DNA from: Dactylorhiza incarnata
Lineage: Eukaryota > Streptophyta > Magnoliopsida > Asparagales > Orchidaceae
Direction: 5' to 3'
Assembly: GCA_033032865.1 (NCBI GenBank)
Contig: JAWHQI010000121.1
Coordinates: 3,906,001-3,970,000 of the forward strand
DNA: 64,000 bases
The position numbers and the translations under genes were made by a program. Positions 11,719 through 22,319 of the stretch are shown here, piece by piece (position 1 is the stretch's first letter; every line of letters begins with the position of its first letter). The notes beneath the pieces were generated by a model. That model made no database searches. It saw nothing but the letters and a program-made list of their open reading frames with translations, and was not told where the DNA came from.

Positions 11719-12644
11719 GTCGGCCCGTACCGAAGACCCGCCACTAAATAGTTTCTATGCACAAGCAATTTATCACCACTCGAGCCTCCAGCTCGCAGGA
11801 CTAACCTGTCCTGAATAGAACTACCACCCGAGCCTTCAGCTCGCAGGACTATCCCATCCTGATATACAATCTCCCATCCCCAACTCGGGATGCGGCCTAA
11901 CATGTCATTTAGTCACCTAATTAGACTACTCTTGTCTAGTTATTGTTGTACTAGGAAGTTTAGGGTGAATCCTGGACTTCCCGAGGGCTACGCGGTGAAG
12001 GGTTCGCAAGGTACTAGGGTATGTGATGGGGTGAAGCCCAACCCCTTTCCAGGATAATTAATACTGTTGGTGACTATCCTAACCTAAAGTTCCATCCTCT
12101 CATTACTCTTTATAACTTAGGTGTTTTCACGCCTTATGTTTCATCCCACTCCTAAGCAACCGTTCTTTTGAATAATGCTCAACTTTAATAATTCTTCGTC
12201 CTCTAAGTGGTCTATACTCATCTCTTGTTATAACCCAGTTCTCACTGATTTCCTACGTGATTTTATTGACCTAATCATCAGAATGAGTTTTCACTATCCG
12301 CAGACCACGATTTGTAACTAACTTAGATTCCTATGATGGAACCTTGGTCAAATTGCTTCCAAATGAGTTCTAATTTTTATCATAGATTCATAATGGACAT
12401 AATAAGGAATGACCAGAATCCAAGCATGTTTCGTATAATTTTGGCCACTATAAAAATTCATTAATTAATAATCTGAATCTAAAATGTGAAGGAGGTATCA
12501 TGCTAGTGAATTCAAACTTGTTAAATATCCTTACAGAGGTGAAATCTAACATGATAACAAGATTACCAATGTTTCATATTTTTCCAGCACTTAAATAACC
12601 ATGATTCCTAATTTTCAATAAATGAATGAAAATATAATCTTACA

Positions 12645-13096
12645 CATCAAGTACAAGATCTTGACTTCCTAAAATTCTGGAAAAATTACAGTGGCATCAT
12701 ATTGACATAAAAATACTATTCCCAGAAGGTCACAATTTTCCAACCATTTTAAACTCACAACTTCTATTTTATCTTTAAAGGGGTGACAAAATGGCTTTAC
12801 ACTACAAGTACTAAAATTTGATTTCCTAAAATTTTGGAAAAATTACAGTAGCATCATATTGACATAAAAACACTATTTCCAGAAGATCACAATTTTCCAA
12901 CCATTTTAAACCCACAATTTCTATTTATCTTTAAAGGGGTGACAAAATGACTTTACACTACAAGTACTGAATATTTATTTCCGAAAATTCTGGAAAAATT
13001 ACAGTAGCATCATATTGACATAAAAACACTATTGCCAGAAGATCACAATTTTCCAACCATTTCAAACCCACAATTTCTATTTATCTTTAAAGCACA
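12645..13096. repeat. Tandem repeat, about 157-bp unit, three copies
   Basis: The word ATTGACATAAAAA recurs at 12701, 12858 and 13014, giving a period of 156-157 bp. Each unit contains TTTCCAACCATTTYAAAC and ends with CTTTAAAGGGGTGACAAAATG, lost in the last copy. Copies differ by scattered substitutions. It lies within the chromovirus LTR and codes for nothing. Confidence 0.9.
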
Positions 13097-14883
13097 TTAT
13101 TATGAAATTACAAAAGCAATACCAGAAATAATCACTCATAAATTCTGAGAAAAATTCCATTGGCTTATATTAGCATCATGACCTACTGTGATTTATCTCA
13201 AATTTATCAGACCAATAAAAACTCAGTAATTGCACAAGATTCATAAGGAGTATATTTGTAATTTTGACTATTTATAACATGAAGTATTTCCCAAAAATTC
13301 TCAGAAAATTCATGCTACCACAATAATGAAATCAGAGACTAAACCCTAAGTTTCTATTCATTCTGAAATCATATGACCCCCTTTCATCTTATAACCTGAA
13401 TTAGGGGTAATTTAGTAAATTCCACATCTTGGGATTTTGTACCCAAAAATCCCCAAATAACTTTTGGGAAGTCATATTACTGCCATGGACCCATGTCCAG
13501 CATCTCAAAGCCATTGGGTCAACCCCCAAGGCTTGGGGCCCTCTCCACCCCAAAATTTACTAAGGCACACATTAAGGTCTTTAGCCTAGCTCTTGCATGG
13601 CTCATAACTCCACATGCACAAGGCCAAATGGTCTCAAATTTTTACCAGTTGTCTAGATATATATAAAGAGCTTACCACCCATATTTGGGGGTGTTTGGAG
13701 TAACACAACTCCATAAATACTAAATATTTACTTTTGCTAATAAATGGAATAACACAATGGATATTCAGCCAAAAATTCTCAAATGTAAATCCTAGGTGTG
13801 TCATCATACCATGCATGCATGGTGTAAATTTCAAAGGATTTGGTTAAGCCAGTTAAAAGATATAGCACTTTTAATTTCTGCCCTTCACAAGGAGCAGCCC
13901 TAGGAAAATGAGTGCCCCGGAGTCCACAGTGCACCAAATCACTTGATTCAAGTGGCAAATGACATTAGACTCATAGGGCTACAAAAGTCATCTCTGACAC
14001 TTTTTGAAAATATGGCTTTTAAGGCCTTCCAATATTGCATGCAAACCTCTACATGTTTTTAGGCAGAATAAAATTTGGTCTGCCAATAGAGATCAAGGAG
14101 ACGAAATCAACGGCTGTGATTTCGTCTCCTTCCTCCAGCCGACGGCCCAGAGGAAAGGAGCTCTGATCCCGGCCAACCACTACCCTCCCCGGCCATCTAC
14201 CGCCGCAACCACCTCCGTTGAGGGGTTGGCCGTCGATTGGCGGTGGAATGGTGGTTGGAGGTGGTGGTTTCCGACGATCTCTGTAGGAAGCCCAAACGGA
14301 GCTCGGGAGGGAAAAATCCCATGGCTGTCGGCTCAATTGAGCCCGACTGCCCTTGCTAAGACCCTAGATGACTAGCACAGAGGGAGAGGGGGAGAAATCG
14401 TGCCTGGTTTTGTGCTTGGCGGCGTGTATTATGGCGGTGTGGCATGACGGCGGCGAGCTCCGGCGATCCTCCTCAAAAACCTGATTCTCCACCGTTTGCC
14501 TCACTGTAAAGCTCTAGCTCAACTCCTCTTGATGCTCTGAAGCTGATGGGAGGGTTTGTTTGGGCTGATATGAGCTGTAGAGGTGGTTTTGAGTTTTGAC
14601 ATTTTCGGCCATGTTTTGGATGTTCCTCCCAGCCACCAAGTGGCACTCTTTCAGCTGGAATTCGGCTGAGGAGTTAATGGGGGGTTCAGCTGTGGTCTTG
14701 GGCAGAGGAGAGGAGGGCCACATGGCCTCCTCTTCCAAAATTTCTCTTGTCTTTAATGGTGGGAGGAGAAAATGACCATGCTACCCCCTTGCATGCCATT
14801 GCATGTTGGATCTAGGGGGCAATACTGGTCTTTAGGCATATGGGCTTCAAAGTGGGCCTTGGGTGAGGGCCTTAGCCCATATG

Positions 14884-15396
14884 GCTTGACTTAATTCATT
14901 TAAATACCATTTTTAGCCCAATTTGACCTAGGGTTGACTTTAGGGTTTGACTTGGTCAATTGGTGAGTTGACTGGTCCAATCTGATGGTCTTGAGTCTAT
15001 TGACACTATCCAAGGTTGGTTGAGTCATGGTGAAGACCAACTTGAGCTATTTTGACCAATAGGTGTGATTTTGACCAAAATTGGGGGAATGTTGACTTTG
15101 GTTAATTTGGCCAAATTGTTGACCCCATGATGGGGCTTTTGTGTCAATTAGGTCCTTCATGAAGTTCTAAGACTAGTGGTGAAGTCAATTTCATGTTTTG
15201 GGGTTCAATTGAACTTATTGGGGAGGAATTGACCTATGTAGTCCCAAGTTTGACTTTGGTCAAATTGGGTCAATTGGTGACCCCAAGATGGGGCTTTTGG
15301 GTCTATAGCATTCCTTGAATGTTTATCATCTATTGTTGGAGTCAATTTGCTTGTGTAAGTTCATGTTGAGCTAGTTTGACCTAGGTTGACTTGAAC
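14884..15396. promoter_or_regulatory. Cluster of W-box cores (TTGAC) in chromovirus U3
   Basis: About 20 TTGAC/GTCAA pentamers occur in about 510 bp, against roughly one expected on both strands by chance. Several are full TTGACC or TTGACT W-boxes, the sites bound by plant WRKY transcription factors. The cluster lies within 650 bp of the LTR outer terminus, so it would be in the U3 enhancer position of this minus-strand element. The motif count is seen directly; WRKY control is inferred from known binding preference. Confidence 0.65.
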
Positions 15397-15529
15397 CCTA
15401 TAGTAGATCACATGTGAGTTCACTCAACTCAATGTGTCCTAAGGTCACAACCTAGCCCAACTCACATCACCCACCACTTGTCTCACCCTAAATTGGAGTT
15501 AGGGGGTCTAGTACGAAATGAGATGTTAC

Positions 15530-15763
15530 AATAAGGACATCAACCTCAGTTATGTCTCAACGGATAAGCAAGTTGCAGATATTTTCACGAAGCCGCTTGA
15601 TGAGACTAAGTTTAGTTTCTTCAAAATGGAATTAGGTATGTTGAACAAGGACTCAGAAGAAGCTCAAAAAATCTGTCCAAGTCAAAAATCTCAGAAGATA
15701 AGTAAATTTCTCGAGTCATTTCGACGACTTGATTCAATTTCCCGAGTCATTTCGACGAATTGA
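15530..15763 (+). pseudogene. Copia A pol C-terminus (end of RNase H)
   Basis: The sequence reads [23 protein letters not shown] and LGML, the conserved C-terminal signature of copia RNase H. It starts abruptly at the chromovirus LTR boundary, so the rest of pol is outside the window. Copia B has the matching segment at about 49110-49225, placing both in the same lineage. The frame runs into the 31-bp repeats that follow. Confidence 0.92.
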
Positions 15764-15835
15764 TTCAATTTCCCGAGTCATTTCGACGAATTGGACAAAT
15801 TACTCGAATCATTTCAACGATTTGTTGAGTTCACT
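15711..15835 (+). repeat. 31-bp tandem repeat, four copies, after Copia A pol
   Basis: CGAGTCATTTCGACGAATTG or close variants start at 15712, 15743, 15774 and 15805 (CGAATCAT in the last), a period of exactly 31 bp. The same CGAGT and TCGACGAATT words recur in the Copia A LTR at about 18735-19045. Confidence 0.92.
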
Positions 15836-16059
15836 CAGGCCTTTCAATGAATTCATATCTTTCTATCCAGTAATTTTATTGGATCTGAAGAGTCATTTCT
15901 TCTTAATAAGGTACGCCTCTATCTCTCTCTCTCTTCAAAACTTTAATATTATATAAAGGCTTTTAAAGGTTTCACGAGTCACACACAGCTATTTCATCGA
16001 GATTTTACGCAAACCTCCGACGATTCATCTCCAAGTCGCCGAATCTCCGTCTGCTAGCA

Positions 16060-18153
16060 ATGTCTCACAAGAGTGCAGGATATCTCCAGGTTGGGGGAGA
16101 GCTCGTTCGCACAGGGTTTGCTAGTACTTCAAATGAGTTTAGAAATGTGGTGCTATGTCCCGAAGAAGCTGGGCTTTCCTTCGTTCTTGAACATCCTTGT
16201 CTTGTGCTAGACAAAGACCTGGCGTTTTTCAAAAATGCTAATCTTCATTCTCATGGAACTGTAATTAAGTCGACAGTAAGGAATTCAGTAGTTAATATGA
16301 AGCCTTCTCGATTGACCAGATTTTTGACGATGCCAGCAGTGGAAGAAGAAGATTGTTTATATAAGCAAGACTATAACCGAACCTTGTTATTCTGTGGATT
16401 GCCTAGAGGTACAACTTCTATTAGAAGAAAGAATATGAATAGAGAAGGAAATCTTTTGTTAAATATTTTAGGCAAAGTGTTATTGTGCAAGGTAGGTTCA
16501 CATGAATACCTCTCTAATGACATGCTCAAACTTCTAGCCGGAGTGATCTGCAGAAAGAGAGTAAATTAGAGTTTTGTCCTTTGTGACAAGATTCAGGAAA
16601 GCTTGATGATTCCTAGTTTTTGTAGAATTATTTCTCTATATCTGAATCAGATTGATGTGAGTCAATTTGATATGTCTTCTGGAAGTCCAATCCATCATCT
16701 AAAAAAGATAGATTCTTCTATTCTAAATAGATGGGAGAGGAAGATCGTTAGGCATGGTCCTAAGAAGCCTGATGATGAGGAAGAAGTGTTTGAAGATGAA
16801 CACAGATTTCAGCTTTCTCCATCAAGGATTGCTCCTCATTCTGCTATTGTACCAATCCAGGGGGATGATCAAGATGATCCACTTGATAATGATCAAGATG
16901 ATCCTGTTGAAAATGATAAAGATGATGATGATAATGACAATGATGGTGATTTTCCAGATGCCCAAAGGAATACAGAAATGGTAGATCAAGTAATCAAAAA
17001 TCAATTCTCTGAAGAGCAAGTAGTTGAGAAGAAACAAAAATCCACATCTGGTGGAGTTTCTGATGTTGATACATTCCCAGCTAAAACTTCCAAGGAAGAT
17101 GAGGTGATGCCCTCAGTGCTTGGAGAAGAGGATGTGTAATCTGCACCTCTTGCAAAGAAAGAAATTCAAGCCTCACCAGGAAAAGAATTCTCCAATGAAT
17201 TCTTATATGAGAATGGAAGTTGTGGAACTCCACCTCCTGTTCAGGTTTTTGCTCCTATGCATTCCTCCTCTAACAATGAAGAAGTGTTGAAGATTATTGA
17301 AGCACTGCTCAAGTCTCAACCTGAGTATTTTGAATTCTCTATAAAGCAAGTCTTTGAGAAAATCAGTGATGTTGAATCAGATATGCATAACCATCCAGCT
17401 GAAATAAAGCACAGTGTGGATAAGGTTAAAGATCAAATAGATACAAATTTTGCTGCTGCTGGAAAGGCTATATCTCTGACCATATATGGTGTGAAATGTG
17501 TTTATAATGTAATTCAAGATATTTCCAAAGATCATGACATGTTGATGTGCTCTACAGGTTCAGATAGAGATTGCCTTCATACTGAGATGAAGATATTTAA
17601 AGAAGAAATAATCCAAACCCTACATGAAGAAATCAAAAAGGGGGAGGAAGAGATTATGTCAAAGATGGGTGAGATTAGCAAAGAATTGCATAATAAAGTC
17701 GATGAAGCCAATGTTTTCAACTATCAAAATTTCAAGTGGCTGCATGAGGAAATGATTGGAAGAGTGCCAGAGCAACCTCTTCCAGAGCAATATTTTAAAA
17801 ATGTTCCTTTTGACCCTCCCCAACAATATACTCAAGTTTGGTTAGATCAAGAAGAGCCTGCTGAATCCTCAAGGCCTTCTTTGAAGAAAAGAAAGTATGG
17901 GGAAGACCCATTTGATAGTAAAATAGATTCTTCAGTGAGAAAAGATGCTGGGATAATAATCAGAGAACCAGTTGAAGTAAGAAGAGTTGGTGGTGAAGTT
18001 TGGAGTCTAATTTCAAAGGCCATTATTTTAGATACTTTCAAGCTTATTGACATCTCAAATGAACTGCCCCAGAACTATTACAGTCAGGAGGACATTAACA
18101 AGCACAAAGCTGCCAAGCTCAAAAAAACTTCACTTCAAAAAGCATGGGAATGA
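16060..18153 (+). pseudogene. Copia A post-pol ORF (SIRE env-like position), two in-frame stops
   Basis: One frame of 698 codons starts at ATG 16060, ends at TGA 18151-18153 and is interrupted only by TAG at 16567 and TAA at 17137. Residues 1-200 form a globular region beginning MSHKSAGYLQVGGELVRTGF. A very acidic stretch lies around residues 268-300 (DDQDDPLDNDQDDP). A helical, probably coiled-coil region lies around residues 405-560, followed by a basic segment (KKRKYGED, possible nuclear signal). I see no signal peptide or obvious membrane segment, so 'envelope' describes position only. The first part faintly resembles plant proteins annotated as putative plant transposon protein; this needs a profile search. 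Function unknown. Confidence 0.7.
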
Positions 18154-18417
18154 CAATCCCGAAGCACCTCCACCTCTAAAGTACTATCCAAAGCCAAATA
18201 CATATTTTGATAGACAATTGGAGAAGAGTAGAAAGGAAAGGACTAAGATGCCCTAATTGATATGTGTGATTTGTGATAAATCCTTAAACATTTATATGAA
18301 TATTAGTGTTTTGATGATTTGGTTTTAAATTTCTATCTCTTTATGTCATTTCCTTTATTTGTGTATATTATTATTATCTGTGCAATTCACCTTAGTAGAT
18401 AGGGTTCTGACTTCTTC

Positions 18418-18430
18418 AAATAGGGGGAGA
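18418..18430 (+). other. Copia A polypurine tract
   Basis: AAATAGGGGGAGA lies immediately before the LTR start TGTTGGG, the standard position for the plus-strand primer. Confidence 0.9.
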
Positions 18431-18431
18431 T

Positions 18432-19084
18432 TGTTGGGTATTGTAGACACAATTGCCTTGATTTGAAGAAGTGCCCCTTGAACTAAGATTTATTGATTTT
18501 GTATTTGATATGGTATTTTAGTTATGTGTTTGCAGGATATTAATTGCTAAGTACAAACCAATGTTAGGTTTTAATTAGTCATATGCAATGTAATTCCTCA
18601 TTGTGTAGACCAAGGTGTTGAATCATGTGATATCTCTCTATTGGGGTGTACTTCATATTCAAACACTAAGTAGAAGTCATGAAGGAGCTGCTTGCTGGAA
18701 TCAGGACATACAGAATTTTTCTAAGTAAAATTTATCGAGTATTCATGTGAGGACTCATGTCATTCGTCAAGTGTTCAAGTGAAGACTCGTGTTATTCGTC
18801 GAAATTACTCTAGAAATTTCTGATAGTGTTCTCATTTCTGTCTTTGTAAATTTCATCGAGTGATTAGTTGATGTCTCGTGAACACTCGATGAATTCATCA
18901 AGTGCTCTCAAGAAGTCAGTGGAAGTTCAGCCAGGATCACTTTTTGAAGACAAGTAAAATTTGTTGAGACGAATTCGTTGAGACGTCAAGGGGAATTCTT
19001 CGAGTGATCAAGACATTTCACGAGTGCTCTCGACGAATTGACTTATCTGCTTTTCGATTTCCAAATTCAGACGGCTTACCTTTA
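18432..19084 (+). repeat. Copia A 3' LTR, segment 1 (U3)
   Basis: It begins TGTTGGGTATTGTAGACAC and holds a cluster of CGAGT, ACTCGTG, ATTCGTCGA and GACGAATTCGT words (about 18735-19045), several self-complementary. It ends at the TTA target site of the Harbinger-like element. Confidence 0.88.
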
Positions 19085-19258
19085 GGGTCCATTCGTTTGG
19101 ACCGAAATTGGAATTGGATATTGAAATTCGATGACGAATTCAAATTACCCTGTTCGGTTCTGAAGTAATTTTAAGAAATGAAATTTGAGTTGAATATCTA
19201 GATATTGGCTTTAGCCTAGACTTAAAATCTACCTAGCTATATCGGAATTGGGTGTCTC

Positions 19259-19793
19259 GCTCACTCCCGATAAAAAAGAAAGATGAGCCAGGGCACTCGC
19301 TCGACCTAACCCGAGCGAGCATTTTTTTCTCGAGCGAGCATTTTTGGAATATGCTTCTCTTTTCGACCAGGAGCGCGCTTTTTTTGCCAGTGCACTTTTT
19401 TTTTACCCGAGCGCGTTTTTTTTTGCCAAGGAGCACGTTTTTCGCCCGTGCACGCGTATTACGCCTGGGCGAGCATTTTTTGCCCAGGCGCGCAGTTTTT
19501 CGCCCGGGCGCACGTTTTTCGACCGAGCGAGCTTTTTTCGCCCGGGCGCGCATTTTTCCCCCCAACACGCGTTTTGTCCCCTGGGCGCGTGTATTTCGCC
19601 CGGGCCCCGGTTTTTTGCTCGGATGCGTGTATTTCGCACGGGCGTGCGTATTTTGCCCGGGCGCACTTTTTTCGCCCGGGCGCGCAGTTTTTTGCCCGGG
19701 AGCCCGTTTTTAGCCAGGGCGAGCGTTTTCGACGGGGCGCGCATTTTTCGGCCGGACGCGTGTTTTTCGCCCCGACACATGTTTTTAGCCGGT
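19259..19793. repeat. CG-rich short-word array, left half
   Basis: This is an imperfect tandem array of CGCCCGGGCG-type palindromes separated by short T runs (for example TTTTTCGCCCGGGCGCGC), repeating about every 25-30 bp. It produces open frames on both strands with Arg, Pro, Ala and Gly-rich products, which are composition artefacts. Confidence 0.9.
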
Positions 19794-19798
19794 GCGCG

Positions 19799-21410
19799 TG
19801 ATGAGTCCTGATCATATACACATTTATGGACTCATCCGGGCCGTTATTTAGTCATTTCTCCGCACTTTAGCCTTGTTATAGTTTATATTTGATAATCCAT
19901 GCTAGGTGCACATCTTGGCCCACTTTGGTGTGATTTTCGTGCTTATTGTCATTAGTAGTATTCTTGTGCTGTTAAGTGCCACTTTCAGTGGCTAGATCTG
20001 TGGTTGTGCTGGAATTGGAGTAGTGCAAGTGTTCCTGGTGCAATTCTGCACAGGATCACTGCGCACGATCGCCGGTTCTATTGCGCACGACCACTGGTCG
20101 TGCGCCACTGATCGTGTGCACTTAACCCTTTTTCACGAGTTCTGTTTGAGACAGTGCGCACGACCATCAACGCCAGTGCGCACGACCACCGGTCGTGCGC
20201 CACTGCTCGTGCGCATTTACCATTAAATTTCTGAGTTCTGTTTGCTGTAGTGCGCACGCTCATCGACTCCAGTGTGCACGACAACCGGTCGTGCGCCACT
20301 GCTCGTGCGCACTTAACAGTAATTTTTTGAGTTCTGTTTCACCTATTGCGCATGACCACCGACGATAGCGCGCACGACCACCGGTCGTGCGCCACTGGTC
20401 GTGCGAACATTTTACTTTAATAAATTTCGTATCTTGCAGGTTCCACCCAGGCAGTGCGCACGATCGCAGAATTCCAGTGTGCACGACCACTGGTCGTGCG
20501 CCAATGACCGTGCGCAGTATTTAATCCAGCGCCTATTTAAACGCCTGTTGCGATTTTAGGGCGTTCGTTCACTTCCGGGAGCGGGGTTCCTGTTCCGTAC
20601 GCCGCCGACCACCACCTTGGGACGCCTCCACTTCATCTCCTACGCAAAGGGAAGCCTCCTCCATCCATTCCAAGACTTCCTCCATTGTCCGTGAGTGTTC
20701 CCCATCGTCCGCAAGCCTCCAAGCAAGCATTCTCTCATTCCGCTCGGTGAGAAGAAGAAGAAACCTGAAGTCGAAGACGACGGAGCTACGGAGGGAGATT
20801 GTGACAGCTCTCTACGCCGGAAGCATAGTCCGTCCGAGTCCGGAGGTAGCCCGACAACCTACCATTCCGGCCGTGAACGGCCGCTAGTCTTCACCACCGG
20901 TTATTTCTTTCCTCTTTCCCCTCGTTGTACTCTTTGAACCGTGTAATACTCGAATATTGTGATGTTTATTTTGATGGAAATGAATACTTCTTTGTTGTTC
21001 TTCATGGTTTGGTTGTGATTCATTCCGTTTTCTCTCACTCACTCGCACACGCACGCAAGGTGTTTGATCCGCGTTAGTAAGAGCTAACGGCGGTTGTGAA
21101 GAGGTGTTTGCGACCCTCACCCTCTCGCACTTGAGTTCACGTCATCCGCCTCACGAAGCACGGCATCGCGGCCGTTGCATCCACCTAACGTTGCGAAGCG
21201 GTGTTTTCGACCCGCATCTCTTTTGTTGTTGATAAGATTAGGAAAACCAACCAAAAGCCCCCCTCTTTGTGTTTGTTGAACGCTTGTGTAACAATAATCA
21301 CTGAGCGATTCGTTCACCCATCCTGCATTCCTCAAGAGACCGACATCCGGGGAATTTATTCTCGACAATTATTACTTGACAGCGACCGGTGCACTTGCCG
21401 ACACGCATCA
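19799..21410 (+). mobile_element. Solo LTR, Athila-like (related to Athila 2 LTR)
   Basis: It starts TGATGAGTCCTGATCATATA and ends GCCGACACGCATCA, flanked by GCGCG on both sides (19794-19798 and 21411-21415). Start, end and a stretch containing GCGGCCG.TGCATCCA match the Athila 2 LTR family, but the words upstream of the TATA-like box differ. No interior remains, consistent with LTR-LTR recombination. The insertion site is inside the CG array. Confidence 0.92.
20053..20541 (+). promoter_or_regulatory. Solo LTR U3: GCGCACGACC / GGTCGTGCGC word cluster and TATA-like box
   Basis: GTGCGCACGACC and its complement GGTCGTGCGC recur in five blocks between 20053 and 20516, often as an inverted pair (ACGACCACCGGTCGTGCGCC). 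CCTATTTAAAC (20532-20542) follows 18 bp later and is a likely TATA box. Confidence 0.68.
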
Positions 21411-21415
21411 GCGCG

Positions 21416-22085
21416 CGTTTTGTCGCCCAGGCGCGATTTTTTCGGCCGGGTGCGTGTTTTGTCTCCCGAGCTCCCGTTTTTCACCCGGGCGGGCGTATTT
21501 TGCCCGGGCGCGCGTTTTTCGCCCGGGTGCGCAGTTTTTTGCTCGGGCGCCCATTTTTCGCCGGAGCGCCCGTTTTTCTCCCGAGTAAGCGCTTTCGACG
21601 GGGAGCGCGTTTTTCGCCCGGACGCGAATTTTTCGCTCGGGTGCGCGTTTTGTCTCCCGGGCCCTCATTTTTCACCCGGGTGGGCGTTTTTCGCCCGGGC
21701 GGGCTTTTTTTGCCAGGGAGCGCATTTTTTGCCCGGGCGGGCATTTTTCTCCCGGTCGCGAGTTTTTCGCTCGGTAGCGTGCTTTGTCTCCCGGGCGTGC
21801 GTTTTCTCTCGGACGCACATTTTTCTCCCGGGCGTGCATTTTTCGCCCGAGCGGGCGTTTTTGCCCGGGCGCACGTTTTTCGCACGGGCAAGCGTTTTGT
21901 CGTCCAGGGGCGCATATTTCCCCCGGGCCCGCGTATTTTTTGACCGAACGCGCTTTTTGTCGTAGAGGTGTGCGATTTGCGCCCGGGCGCGAGTTTTGTC
22001 GCCCATGCACGTTTTTACCCCCGAGCACGTGTTTTTTGTCCGATCGCATTTTATGCCCGAGCGCGCATTTTTTTCCCAGCAGACG
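21416..22085. repeat. CG-rich short-word array, right half
   Basis: This continues the left half after the solo LTR, with the same TTTTTCGCCCGGGCG units. Frames of up to 254 codons on several strands are not genes. Confidence 0.9.
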
Positions 22086-22319
22086 CACTTTTTATTATAT
22101 GTAAAAAAATATTTGTTTTTTCATAATATTTTTCAATTTTTAGATTGAATTTTATTTAACAAACGAACAAAAGAATTGATCAATTCCACAATATTCACCA
22201 ATATTATTTATTAGGCAAACGCTGAAATTGGAATTAGACCAATTTCAATTCTGAATATCGAATCCCAATATAGAATTCCAATATCAAATTCCAATTTTGT
22301 CCAAACGAACGGGCCCTTA

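Larger units (their letters stand above)
1..15529 (-). mobile_element. Tekay/Del-type Ty3 chromovirus, 3' end outside window, interrupted by Athila element 1
   Basis: On the minus strand the order is LTR, gag, protease, reverse transcriptase, RNase H, integrase and chromodomain, the layout of plant chromoviruses. The element's outer end is at 15529, where the minus strand starts TGTAACATCTCATTTCG. Directly to the right, copia RNase H coding sequence begins in mid-gene (Copia A), so the chromovirus inserted there; the adjacent ATAAG (15530-15534) should be one copy of a 5-bp duplication whose partner lies left of the window. The 3' LTR is off the left edge. The LTR region is itself split by Athila 1 at 5985-11718. 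I could not find a convincing primer-binding site, so the inner LTR boundary (somewhere in about 4600-5400) is unresolved. Tekay assignment rests on the chromodomain and pol sequence. Confidence 0.85.
11719..15529 (-). repeat. Chromovirus 5' LTR, outer segment (U3 side), interrupted at 5984/11719
   Basis: This is the continuation of the chromovirus LTR beyond Athila 1. It ends at 15529 with the LTR terminus TGTAAC on the minus strand. It contains a three-copy tandem repeat (12645-13096), a GC-rich block at about 14090-14500 in which overlapping frames on both strands look like composition shadows rather than genes, and a dense cluster of TTGAC motifs next to the terminus (14884-15396). No protein-coding gene is supported. 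Confidence 0.75.
19085..22316. mobile_element. PIF/Harbinger-like non-autonomous DNA transposon carrying a CG-rich array
   Basis: Terminal inverted repeats of about 45 bp begin GGGTCCATTCGTTTGG (left) and, read inward on the minus strand, GGGCCCGTTCGTTTGG (right). They are flanked by TTA on both sides (19082-19084 and 22317-22319), the 3-bp TWA duplication of the PIF/Harbinger superfamily. Without the solo LTR inside, the element is about 1.6 kb. It has no transposase; its centre is a CG-rich short-word array. It interrupts the Copia A LTR. Confidence 0.88.

Noticed and set aside
14004..14375. 123-codon frame and its antisense partner
   Set aside because: They lie in the GC-rich block of the chromovirus LTR, overlap each other on opposite strands and match no element protein I recognise.
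19259..22085. Regularly spaced palindromes resembling a CRISPR array
   Set aside because: Spacers are T runs rather than unique sequence, there are no cas genes, and the setting is plant transposons.
19252..22104. Many overlapping open frames on both strands, up to 254 codons
   Set aside because: They are six-frame shadows of the CG-rich word array (Arg, Pro, Ala, Gly and Phe repeats), without homology, and cross the solo LTR boundary.
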